From Streptomyces sp. GSL17-111 (GTDB taxonomy: Bacteria > Actinomycetota > Actinomycetes > Streptomycetales > Streptomycetaceae): a DNA stretch of 64,000 nt. The stretch is taken from positions 4,201,501 to 4,265,500 of the forward strand of contig NZ_JBAJNS010000001.1 of assembly GCF_037911585.1 (NCBI RefSeq). Reading direction: 5' to 3'. The position numbers and the translations under genes are program-made. Shown one piece after another: positions 26,044 to 33,969 of this stretch; position 1 is the stretch's first letter, and every line of letters begins with the position of its first letter. Below the pieces are notes generated by a model. That model did no database searches. It saw nothing but the letters and a program-made list of their open reading frames with translations, and was not told the DNA's origin.

Positions 26044-27245
26044 CGCGCTTCACCCGCCCGGGGCGCGGCGTCGGCCAGCGCCTCGGCGCGCAGCCGGGCG
26101 GCGCGGCGCAGCGCGGCGACCGCCGGGTCGGCCCCGCCGTCCGGGGCTCCGTCCGGCGTTCCGTCCGGCGCGGGGGTGTCCGCGTGGGCGGCGGCCAGCA
26201 CGGCCTCGATCGTCGTCAGCGACCCCAGCTCGCCCCGGACGGCCCGCCCCAGCACCGTGACGTCACCGGCCTGCCGCGCCCGCGCCCGGCAGTGGAAGGC
26301 CAACTCGCAGGTGGCCAGGCACTCGGGGGCGTAGGCGGCGGGCACCCGGGCCACGGCCTCGGCCAGCTCCTCGCCCGGCCGGTCGGGGTCGAAGGTGACG
26401 TCCGGCGGCAGGGCGGCGGCGATGTCCGCCAGCCGGGTCAGCCGCGCGAGCTGGCGGCGGACGGCGGCGAGCTGGCGGCGCAGGTCGACGGCGGCGGCCG
26501 TGGGCAGGTTGGAGAAGTCCTTGGGGCACACCAGCAGGACGACGTCCGCGAGCCGGTCGGCGTCCCCGCGCTCCTCGAGGGCCAGCGCGTAGACGGCCGC
26601 CTGCCGCACCGCGCCGCCGACCTTCGCCGGGTCGGCGGTGCCGTCCAGGATGGGGAAGGACTTGACCTCCACCACCGTGCGGGTGCCGTCCGGCGCGACG
26701 ACGAGGGCGTCCGGTTCCAGATGGACGGGCGAACCGGCGACGCGCAGCTCCAGGATCGGGTGCACCAGCACCGTCCACACCCCCGCGCCCGCCGCGTCGG
26801 CCTCCGCCAGGGCGAGCGCGGTGCGGGCCGCGCGGCCGGCGGGGCCGTCCGCCGTCAGCTCGGGCTGCTCGACGGCGGCGGGCTCGGGCGAGCGGTCCCC
26901 GGTCGCGGCCCGCAGCATCCGCACCAGCTCGGCGCAGCCGTCGGCGTGTACCCGGGCCTCGAAGGCGTGGCCGCGCGAGAAGGCGAACTGGGACTGGCCG
27001 AACGGCGCGGGCGCGCCCAGGGCGCGGGCCAGGGCCGTCTTGTCCACCCCGGCGCCGTCCAGCAGGGCCCGGCGTCGGCAGCCGGGGTTGGCGGCCAGCG
27101 CGGACAGGGCCCGGGCGTCCAGCGGCCGGGGCGGGTGCCCGGCACCGCGCAGCTGCGCCAGGCGCCGCCGCAGACCGCCCGCGCCCTGCGCGGGCACGGC
27201 GGGCCGGGCGCCGTCCGGACGTGGCAAGTGGTTCACGTGCGTCAC
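26040..27245 (-). CDS. PD-(D/E)XK nuclease with Cas4/Dna2-type Fe-S cysteines
   Basis: GTG at 27245 is taken as the start; TTG 27275 is an alternative and neither has a strong ribosome binding site. In the 401-residue form, the nuclease core is EPDAL (Asp179), VVEVKSF (Glu193, Lys195) and a QxxxY-type motif RQAAVY (Gln215, Tyr219). One cysteine lies early (NPGCRRR, Cys56) and three late (Cys309, Cys313, Cys319 in ECLATCELAFHC). That pattern matches the 4Fe-4S staple of Cas4, AddB and Dna2. Single-strand exonuclease activity is expected. It is first gene of the operon with the unknown protein and SF1 helicase, and divergent from the phosphatase gene by about 57 bases. Confidence 0.83.
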   Translation of the reverse strand: MTHVNHLPRPDGARPAVPAQGAGGLRRRLAQLRGAGHPPRPLDARALSALAANPGCRRRALLDGAGVDKTALARALGAPAPFGQSQFAFSRGHAFEARVHADGCAELVRMLRAATGDRSPEPAAVEQPELTADGPAGRAARTALALAEADAAGAGVWTVLVHPILELRVAGSPVHLEPDALVVAPDGTRTVVEVKSFPILDGTADPAKVGGAVRQAAVYALALEERGDADRLADVVLLVCPKDFSNLPTAAAVDLRRQLAAVRRQLARLTRLADIAAALPPDVTFDPDRPGEELAEAVARVPAAYAPECLATCELAFHCRARARQAGDVTVLGRAVRGELGSLTTIEAVLAAAHADTPAPDGTPDGAPDGGADPAVAALRRAARLRAEALADAAPRAGEAR

Positions 27246-27301
27246 CCGGGGCAGTCTGGCATCCTCGGCTGACAACCCGTACGACCGGGAGGTTCCGGCC
27301 C

Positions 27302-27907
27302 ATGGCTCCGCGCATTCTGCTCGTCCGGCACGGTCAGACGGAGTGGTCGCGGCTCGGCCGGCACACCGGGCGCACCGATCTCCCGCTGCTCGACGAGGGC
27401 CGCCGGACGGCGAAGCTGCTCGGGGAGCGGCTGCACCGCTCCCCGTGGGACGGGCTGCCGGACGTCGAGGTCCGTACCAGCCCCCTCAGCCGGGCGGCCC
27501 AGACCTGCGAGCTGGCCGGATTCGGCGACCGCGCGCGGCCCTGGACCGTTCTCATGGAGTGGGACTACGGCCGCTACGAGGGGCTGACCAGCGAGCGGAT
27601 CAAGGAGGAGGCCGGGCCGGACTGGGTGATCTGGCGGGACGGCGTGCCGGGCGGCGAGACGCTCGCCGAGGTCACGGCCCGGGCCGACGAGGTGGTCGGC
27701 TGGGCGCGCTCGGCCGACCGGGACGTCCTGGTCTTCGCCCACGGTCACATCCTGCGGGCGCTCGGTGCCCGCTGGCTCGGCCAGGACATCGGCTTCGGGG
27801 CCCGCATCGGGCTCGCCGCCTGCGGCTTCTCCGTCCTCGGCTGGGCCTACGGCGAACCGGCCCTCAGCCGCTGGAACGACACCGGCCACCTGGACCCTCG
27901 TCCCTGA
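27302..27907 (+). CDS. Histidine phosphatase family protein
   Basis: The ATG at 27302 has GGGAGG nine bases upstream. The 201-residue protein has the phosphate pocket LLVRHGQTEW (RHG, His phospho-acceptor), the acid MEWDYGRYEGL and the second His in FAHGHILR. It is a branch-1 histidine phosphatase, either acid phosphatase or phosphoglycerate-mutase-like; the substrate is unknown. Its 3' end overlaps the convergent XRE/TPR gene by 44 bases. Confidence 0.88.
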   Translation: MAPRILLVRHGQTEWSRLGRHTGRTDLPLLDEGRRTAKLLGERLHRSPWDGLPDVEVRTSPLSRAAQTCELAGFGDRARPWTVLMEWDYGRYEGLTSERIKEEAGPDWVIWRDGVPGGETLAEVTARADEVVGWARSADRDVLVFAHGHILRALGARWLGQDIGFGARIGLAACGFSVLGWAYGEPALSRWNDTGHLDPRP

Positions 27908-29396
27908 ACCCCTCCTGCGGGGAGAGCGCGGCCGGTGCCTGCGCCTCCCGCACGCGGTCGAGGAACAGGGCGACGTCCGGCTCGCGCTGGTGCGGCAGCA
28001 GCCGCCCCGCGGTGCGTCGCAGCATGGCCTGGATGCGGGAGGAGCGCACGGACGTCAGCAGGTCCAGCGCCCGTCCGCCGTGCGCGGCGGCCTCGTCGGG
28101 GGCGTGCGCCGCCGCCAGGTCGTCGGCCAGCTCGGCCGTGAACAGGGCGGTGTTGCGCACGAAGTGCGGCGACTGGAGGGCCACCGCGCGGCGCGCGCAC
28201 ACCCCGGCTCTGCCGTAGTCGCCGAGGGCCGCCCAGCACTGCGCCTCCAGACCGGCGATCTCCGCCTCGCCGAAGAAGCTCATCCACTCGGGGTCGGCCT
28301 CGGCGGCGCCCTGGGCGAAGAGATCGTGCGCCCGGCCCAGGGCCTCCTGGCAGCCGCTGCGGTCGCCGAGCCCGCTGCGCCCGCCCGCCTCACGCAGCGT
28401 CAGCAGGGCCAGCAGCCGGGGGGAGCCCAGCCCGGCGGCGGCACGCTGGCCCGCCTGCGCCGCGCGTACCGCCTCGCGGGGGCGGCCGGCGTCGCGGGCG
28501 AGGAACGCGGTGTTGCTGAAGGCGTGCGCCTCCAGGCCGGCGTCCCCGGCGACCCTGGCGGTGGCCAGTGCTTCGGCGTAGTGGGAGCGGGCGTCCTCGA
28601 TGCGGCCTGAGTCGTGAGCCAACCAGCCCACCGACAGCGCCAGTTCACCGGCTCCGCGGTGCAGGCGGTCGGCGACCGACTGGCGGCGGACACCGGCGTC
28701 GAGCAGCCGGTAGGCGCCGCGCAGCGCGGTACCCGCCTGCCGGTACAGGGCGCCCGCCCCGTGCTGGTCGTCGATGAGCCGGATGCGGCGCACCGCTTGC
28801 TCGACGGCCTCGGCCTCACTCTCACCGGCCTTGCCGGGCATGCCTGGCGCGGCCCAGGCTTCGGCCTGCCCCGGGGTCAGCCCCAGGGTCGCGGCCAGGG
28901 CGGCGGGGCCGCCCGTCATGAACGCGCGACGCAGCACGTCGCTCTCCTCGTCACTGTGCAGAAGGGTCTGGGTGGGGCCGGGGGTGAGCGGTTCGTCCGT
29001 CACCTCCGGCTGCCCCGGTGCCTGGGGAGCACGGGGCCGTGCGACTGCCGTCCCGTCGCCGTGCGCGCCCCGCCCGCGCGCCCTCCGCCCCCGGACGGAC
29101 TCCCGTGGCGCGAACCCCAGATCGGTCAGGGTGCGCCCCGGGAACATGTGCAGGAACACGCGTTCATAGGCGTAGTTGGGGCACCGGATCTCCCCGGCCT
29201 CCACCCGCCCGACGTACCGGGCGTCGCACGATACCCGCTCCCCGATCTCGCGCGCCGCCCGCCGGACGGCGGCCGCGAACTCCCCCGGGGAGCGCGGCCC
29301 GCGCAGCTCCCGGAACACGGTGTTGGGCCGCGGTGCCGGGGTGTGGGACGGCGGAACCGGTCCGGAACCCGATGACGTAGAAGGTGACGACGCCAT
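27864..29396 (-). CDS. XRE-like regulator with TPR-type C-terminal domain
   Basis: ATG 29396 (MASSPSTSSG) is preferred; a GTG at 29447 would add 17 residues. The first 110 residues include a helix-turn-helix-like part (FAAAVRRAAREIGERVSCDARYVGRVEAGE). After a variable linker follow about 320 residues of helical tetratricopeptide repeats (GRIEDARSHYAEALATARVAG, GRPREAVRAAQAGQ). Such proteins in Streptomyces sense a peptide or small ligand through the TPR part. The partner is unknown. The end overlaps the convergent phosphatase gene by 44 bases. Confidence 0.8.
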   Translation of the reverse strand: MASSPSTSSGSGPVPPSHTPAPRPNTVFRELRGPRSPGEFAAAVRRAAREIGERVSCDARYVGRVEAGEIRCPNYAYERVFLHMFPGRTLTDLGFAPRESVRGRRARGRGAHGDGTAVARPRAPQAPGQPEVTDEPLTPGPTQTLLHSDEESDVLRRAFMTGGPAALAATLGLTPGQAEAWAAPGMPGKAGESEAEAVEQAVRRIRLIDDQHGAGALYRQAGTALRGAYRLLDAGVRRQSVADRLHRGAGELALSVGWLAHDSGRIEDARSHYAEALATARVAGDAGLEAHAFSNTAFLARDAGRPREAVRAAQAGQRAAAGLGSPRLLALLTLREAGGRSGLGDRSGCQEALGRAHDLFAQGAAEADPEWMSFFGEAEIAGLEAQCWAALGDYGRAGVCARRAVALQSPHFVRNTALFTAELADDLAAAHAPDEAAAHGGRALDLLTSVRSSRIQAMLRRTAGRLLPHQREPDVALFLDRVREAQAPAALSPQEGFRDEGPGGRCRSSG

Positions 29397-29610
29397 GCCC
29401 CGGAAGGTACACGGTATGAGACGTGCGCCACACCAATTCGTCCGCACCGTGCAGGAACCGGCCGCTTCTCAGGGGCTTGTGCCGTGGTACCGGCCGCGAT
29501 CTGCCGTGTTCTGCCATGAAACGCCATGCTCCGCCGCCGCTCGCGCCGTAGCCCCGGGCGGGGTCCGCCCGTTGGACTCAGCACGAAGCACAGCTGCGTG
29601 ATGCGGAGGA

Positions 29611-30108
29611 GTGGTCCCCTTGCTGGACACCGACGGACCGCGAACCACGGCACGGTCAGGCCCGCCCCCGGGCCCCGGCACCGGACCGGCGGACACCGCA
29701 CGGACGGGCGTCCCACGGACGGACGTCGTCCGGCCGAGGCCCCTGCGGCCCGTCGCCGGGGAGCCGTGCGACCTGGTGACCGTCCCGGCCCGGGAGGGAC
29801 TGGAGGCCGCCGACATCCTGCGTCTGTGGGACAGCGCCGGACCCGTGCTGCACGACGGCTCCGGAGCCACCCTCGGCTTCCTCGTACCGCCCGGGACCGC
29901 CGACGGCTGGGACTTGCCGGGCAGCGCCTGCGCCCCCACCCGCGTCCCGGCCGCCGGGAGCAGCGGTGCGACCCCGCCGCCCGTCACCGGCGCGTGCTGG
30001 CTCCTTCCCCCGGAAGGCGCCTGCGCCCCGGCCACCGAGCCCGCGCTGCTGCGCGCGGCCCTGCGCGAGGCGGCCCGCGTCATCGAGGTGGCCGACCGCT
30101 GCCGCTGA
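29611..30108 (+). CDS. Hypothetical protein (165 aa), weak relative of the product at 21998-22588
   Basis: The frame opens at GTG 29611, but GGAGGA at 29605-29610 is too close, so TTG 29620 (spacing 9) may be the true start. The core DLVTVPAREG, GPVLHDGSGATLGFLVPPGTADGW and CWLLPPEGACAP followed by LLRAALREAARVI matches the order of segments in the 196-residue protein encoded at 21998. It looks like a small primase/polymerase-N-terminus-like family without evident catalytic residues. The first 50 residues are Pro/Thr/Gly-rich. Confidence 0.6.
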   Translation: MVPLLDTDGPRTTARSGPPPGPGTGPADTARTGVPRTDVVRPRPLRPVAGEPCDLVTVPAREGLEAADILRLWDSAGPVLHDGSGATLGFLVPPGTADGWDLPGSACAPTRVPAAGSSGATPPPVTGACWLLPPEGACAPATEPALLRAALREAARVIEVADRCR

Positions 30109-30196
30109 CGTCCGCCGGCGGCTCGCGCGCCGACAGCGCGTCGGCCGGGACGGGCCCGCCGTGCGCCCGGCGCGCGGCGGCCGGGATACTGGGCCC

Positions 30197-31069
30197 ATGG
30201 CGAGCAGGGCCGGACAGCGGCAGCGGGGCGGCCGCGAGGCGGTCACCGAGCGGGTGGCCGGCGGCCTGGCCCGGCTGGAGCCCGACCCGGACCGGCCGCG
30301 GGGCTGGACGCTGACGCTCGACGGGGCCCCGCAGTCCTCCGTCGACCTCGCCGACCCCACCCACCTCGGCTTCGCCTACCAGCGCCGCATCGGGCACGCC
30401 GCCGACGTCGCCGTGGCGCCCGCGCCGGGGAGTCCGCTGCGCGCCGTGCACCTGGGCGGCGGCGCGCTCAGCCTGCCCCGCTACGTCGCCGCCACCCGTC
30501 CCCGCTCGACCCAGCAGGTCGTCGAGGTGGACCGGGAGCTGACCGCGTTCGTGCGGCGGGCCCTGCCGTGGGACGCCGGCCAGCGCATCCGGGTACGCGG
30601 CGCCGACGCCCGCGCCGGGCTCGCCAAGGTGCCCGACGGGTGGGCGGACCTCGTCGTCGCGGACGTCTTCGACGGCGCCCGCACGCCCGCGCACCTGGGC
30701 ACCGTCGAGTTCCTGACGGACGTGCGCAGGGCCCTGGACCCCGACGGGCTGTACGTCGTCAACGTGACCGACGGGCCTCCGCTGGCCCACCTGCGCGCCC
30801 AGATCGCCACCGTGCTGGCCGTCTTCCCCGAGGTGTGCGTGACGGCCGATCCCGCCGTGCTGCGGGGCCGTCGCTTCGGCAACGCCGTCCTGCTGGCGGC
30901 CGCCCGGCCGCTGCCCGTGGCCGAGCTGACCCGACGGGCCGCCGCCGACCCCCACCCGGCCCGGCTCGAACACGGCCGCGCGCTGGCCGACTTCACCGGC
31001 GGGGCCCGCCCGGTCACCGACGCGACCGCGCGCCCCTCCCCGCCGCCGCCCCCGGGCACCTTCGCCTGA
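30197..31069 (+). CDS. Spermidine-synthase-like methyltransferase-fold protein
   Basis: ATG 30197 begins a 290-residue protein. The Rossmann-type motif I is LRAVHLGGGALSLPRYV, followed by the acidic VVEVDREL and VVADVFDGARTP, as in aminopropyltransferases and fused spermidine-synthase-like proteins. The lid residues needed for polyamine binding are not clear, and no speD lies nearby, so true spermidine synthesis is doubtful. The last 30 residues are Pro-rich. Upstream of the ATG only a weak ribosome binding site is seen. Confidence 0.8.
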   Translation: MASRAGQRQRGGREAVTERVAGGLARLEPDPDRPRGWTLTLDGAPQSSVDLADPTHLGFAYQRRIGHAADVAVAPAPGSPLRAVHLGGGALSLPRYVAATRPRSTQQVVEVDRELTAFVRRALPWDAGQRIRVRGADARAGLAKVPDGWADLVVADVFDGARTPAHLGTVEFLTDVRRALDPDGLYVVNVTDGPPLAHLRAQIATVLAVFPEVCVTADPAVLRGRRFGNAVLLAAARPLPVAELTRRAAADPHPARLEHGRALADFTGGARPVTDATARPSPPPPPGTFA

Positions 31070-31114
31070 GGCCGCCCGTCCGAGGGACGCCGCCGGGCAC
31101 ACCGCCGGGCGCGG

Positions 31115-31726
31115 TCAGCGCTCGTCGACCTGCACCCGGGGCGGGCCGTCGTGCCAGGTGCAGAAGACGGACGAGGACCGGTCACCCTGGCTGAACGTCA
31201 CCCGCACCCACTGCTCCTGCGTCCACACCTGCACCTCCCAGCCGGAGTGCGGGGTCGCCGAGACCAGCGACGCCGAGTCGGCGCGCAGGTCGAAGGCGAC
31301 GCGCCCGCCGTCGGCGGTGTAGCTGCGCACCTCGCCCTGACCCTCGCCGGGCGCGTGTGCGGGGGCGTCCTCGGGCGCCTCCCCGGTGGGCGGCTCCTCG
31401 GCCGGTGTCTCCTGCGGTGGCGTGGGCTCGGCGGGCTCCTCGCCTCCGCCGTCCTCCCCGTCGTCCCTCTCGCCGTCGTCCCCGGGGACGACGGGCGACG
31501 CGGCGGGCTCCTGCGGTGCGGGGGAGCCGGGCGGCCGGTGCGTGGCGGAGGACTCGGGCGGCGTCCCGGAGGCCGACTCGGCGGCCTTCGCCCGCGCGAC
31601 GGGCGTCGCCACCGGCGGGTCGTAGGCCGTGCCGGTGATGACGGTGTGCACGCCGAACCACGACAGCGTCACCGCCGCTCCGGTGGCCAGGAGCCAGGCC
31701 CCGCCCTGGAGCCATCCTTGTCGCAT
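31115..31726 (-). CDS. Membrane-anchored secreted protein with acidic linker
   Basis: A 203-residue protein. Residues about 8-25 are hydrophobic (GGAWLLATGAAVTLSWFGV) and form a signal anchor. Residues about 45-130 are a low-complexity Pro/Glu/Asp linker. The C-terminal 70 residues form a compact domain (VRSYTADGGRVAFDLRADSASLVSATP, GWEVQVWTQEQWVRVTFSQ, SVFCTWHDGPP). This looks like an extracytoplasmic domain on a long spacer. It is divergent from the response regulator gene (50 bases apart), so it may be a target or a signalling partner of that two-component system. Confidence 0.72.
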   Translation of the reverse strand: MRQGWLQGGAWLLATGAAVTLSWFGVHTVITGTAYDPPVATPVARAKAAESASGTPPESSATHRPPGSPAPQEPAASPVVPGDDGERDDGEDGGGEEPAEPTPPQETPAEEPPTGEAPEDAPAHAPGEGQGEVRSYTADGGRVAFDLRADSASLVSATPHSGWEVQVWTQEQWVRVTFSQGDRSSSVFCTWHDGPPRVQVDER

Positions 31727-31776
31727 CGGAACACCCTAATGGCGGAGCGCGCAGGTGGGTGCGTAGCGTGCCGCGC

Positions 31777-32478
31777 ATGGCACGCGTCCTCGTCGTCGAA
31801 GACGACCCGTTCGTACGGTCCGCCCTGATCCGGCACCTGGGCGAGGCCGGGCACAGCGTCCGCAGCGTCGGCACGGCCCTCGCGGCGCTGCGCGAGGTCG
31901 CGCAGATCGGCTTCGACGTCGTCGTCCTCGACCTCGGGCTGCCGGACCTGGACGGTGCCGAGGCGCTGAAGATGCTCCGGGGCGTCACCCAGACGCCCGT
32001 CATCATCGCGACCGCGCGGGACGACGAGGCCGAGATCGTCCGGCTCCTCAACGACGGCGCGGACGACTACCTCGTCAAGCCCTTCTCCGTGGAGCACCTC
32101 TCGGCCCGCATGGCGGCCGTGCTGCGCCGGGCCGGCGGCGGCACCGGCGGCGCGGCGGCCGAGGCCGTCCTGCGCGTCGGCGGGCTGGCCGTCGACCCGT
32201 TGCGCCGTCAGGCCCACCTCGACGGCACGCCGCTCGACCTCACCCGGCGCGAGTTCGACCTGCTCGCCTTCCTCGCGGCCCGCCCCGGTGTCGTCGTCCC
32301 GCGCCGGGAGCTGCTCGCGGAGGTGTGGCGGCAGTCCTACGGCGACGACCAGACGATCGACGTCCACCTCTCCTGGTTGCGTCGCAAGCTGGGCGAGACG
32401 GCCGCCCGGCCGCGCTATCTGCACACCCTGCGCGGCGTCGGCGTCAAGCTGGAGGCACCGGCGGAGGCCGCCCGGTGA
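31777..32478 (+). CDS. OmpR-family response regulator
   Basis: A 233-residue regulator from ATG 31777. The receiver has acidic pocket VVEDD, phospho-acceptor Asp52 in VLDLGLPDLDG and the switch Lys in YLVKPF. The C-terminal winged helix includes LTRREFDLLAFLAARPGVVV and QTIDVHLSWLRRKLGE. The stop overlaps the kinase start (GTGA), so the pair is translationally coupled. Confidence 0.93.
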   Translation: MARVLVVEDDPFVRSALIRHLGEAGHSVRSVGTALAALREVAQIGFDVVVLDLGLPDLDGAEALKMLRGVTQTPVIIATARDDEAEIVRLLNDGADDYLVKPFSVEHLSARMAAVLRRAGGGTGGAAAEAVLRVGGLAVDPLRRQAHLDGTPLDLTRREFDLLAFLAARPGVVVPRRELLAEVWRQSYGDDQTIDVHLSWLRRKLGETAARPRYLHTLRGVGVKLEAPAEAAR

Positions 32479-33881
32479 GATGGGCGCTGGTGAAGGTGTC
32501 GCTGGCGGTGACCGTGATGGTGGTCATCGCCTTCGCCGTCCCGCTGGGCCTGGTCGTCCGCGAGCTGGCCCGCGACCGCGCCTTCGTCGACGCGGAACGC
32601 CAGGCCGCCGCCGTCTCCCCGGCGCTGGCCATCACCGCCGAACGCGAGCAGCTCCAGCGGGCCGTGGCGAGCACCCAGGCCGGGGCGGACGGCCGGCTCG
32701 CCGTGCGCGTCCCCGCAGCCGACGGCGGGGCCCCGACGGAGATCGGGACGATGCGCGCCTCGGCCGACGCCCTGAGCGGGAACCGGGCGACGATCGTCGG
32801 GGTCGACGGCGGCTACGCCCTGCTGCGGCCGACGGCCGTGGACGCGGGCCGGATCGCCGTCGTGGAGGTCTTCGTGCCGCACGGCGAGGTCGGCCGGGGC
32901 GTGACGACGGCCTGGCTGCTGCTCGGCGGCGTCGGGCTCGCCCTGGTCGTCGGCTCCGTGGCCATCGCCGACCGGCTCGGCACCCGGCTGGTCCGCCCCG
33001 CCGAGCACCTCGCCGCCGCCGCGAGGGACCTGGGCGAGGGGCGGCTGGGCACCCGGGTGCCCGAACAGGGCCCGGCGGAACTGCGGGACGCGGCGGTCGC
33101 GTTCAACTCCATGGCCGACCAGGTCGTGCGGCTCCTCGCCAACGAACGCGAGCTGGCCGCCGACCTCTCGCACCGGCTGCGCACCCCGCTCACCGTGCTG
33201 CGCCTGAACGCCGCCTCGCTCGGCCGGGGGGACGCCGCCGAGCAGACCCGGCACGCCGTCGCCCAGCTGGAGGGCGAGGTCGACCGCATCATCCGCACGG
33301 CGCGTGAGCAGAAGCCGCAGTCGCCGGGCAACGGGGCGAGTGCCGCCTGCGACGCGGCCGAGGTCGTGCGCGAGCGGATGGCGTTCTGGTCCGCCCTCGC
33401 GGAGGACGAGGACCGCCGCGTCCGCGTCGCCGGGGTGGAGCGGCCGGTGCGGGTGCCCGTCGCGCGCGCCGACCTGGCCGCCGCCCTCGACGCCATGCTC
33501 GGCAACGTCTTCCGGCACACCCCGCAGGGCACCGCCTTCTCCGTGGACGTCCACAACGGCGACGACGCCGTCATCGTGCTCGTCTCCGACGCGGGCCCCG
33601 GCATCCCCGACCCGGCCGCCGCGCTGCGCCGTGGCCACGGCGACGGCGGCCCCGGATCGACGGGGCTCGGGCTGGACATCGTGCGCCGCCTCGCGGAGTC
33701 CACCGGCGGCGACGTCCGCATCGGCCACTCGGTCCTCGGCGGGACGGAGGTGCGGATCTGGCTCGCCCCGCACGGCCCGCACGGCCGGTCGGGCGCCCGG
33801 GCCCGGGGCGGACGGGCCCGCCGTCGGGGCGCCGGGCCCGGGTCGTCGCGTCCACCCGTCCCGTCCGATCCCGCCGGCTGA
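32475..33881 (+). CDS. Sensor histidine kinase
   Basis: GTG at 32475 overlaps the regulator stop. The 468-residue protein has a first membrane helix (about 5-28), an extracytoplasmic domain (30-142), a second helix (about 144-166), HAMP (170-220), the H-box DLSHRLRTPLTVL with His233, an N-box MLGNVFRHTP and G-boxes DAGPGIPD and GSTGLGLDIV. The C-terminal 45 residues are Arg/Gly/Pro-rich. It forms a two-component system with the preceding gene. The ligand is not known. Confidence 0.92.
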   Translation: MRWALVKVSLAVTVMVVIAFAVPLGLVVRELARDRAFVDAERQAAAVSPALAITAEREQLQRAVASTQAGADGRLAVRVPAADGGAPTEIGTMRASADALSGNRATIVGVDGGYALLRPTAVDAGRIAVVEVFVPHGEVGRGVTTAWLLLGGVGLALVVGSVAIADRLGTRLVRPAEHLAAAARDLGEGRLGTRVPEQGPAELRDAAVAFNSMADQVVRLLANERELAADLSHRLRTPLTVLRLNAASLGRGDAAEQTRHAVAQLEGEVDRIIRTAREQKPQSPGNGASAACDAAEVVRERMAFWSALAEDEDRRVRVAGVERPVRVPVARADLAAALDAMLGNVFRHTPQGTAFSVDVHNGDDAVIVLVSDAGPGIPDPAAALRRGHGDGGPGSTGLGLDIVRRLAESTGGDVRIGHSVLGGTEVRIWLAPHGPHGRSGARARGGRARRRGAGPGSSRPPVPSDPAG

Positions 33882-33887
33882 GGGTGC

Positions 33888-33923
33888 GTCCGCCCGCCGG
33901 TCCCCACCGACCGGCGGGCGGAC
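33888..33923 (+). terminator. Terminator after the two-component operon
   Basis: GTCCGCCCGCCGG (33888-33900) pairs perfectly over 13 bp with CCGGCGGGCGGAC (33911-33923), with a 10-base loop, starting seven bases after the kinase stop. Confidence 0.7.
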
Positions 33924-33930
33924 GCCGGGA

Positions 33931-33964
33931 GGTGGGGCCGCGTCCCCCGGCGCGCGGCCCCACC
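33931..33964 (-). terminator. Terminator after the ceb-bglC operon
   Basis: GGTGGGGCCGCG (33931-33942) pairs with CGCGGCCCCACC (33953-33964), 12 bp with a 10-base loop, just past the bglC stop on the minus strand. It stands back to back with the kinase terminator. Confidence 0.7.
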
Positions 33965-33969
33965 CGGGC

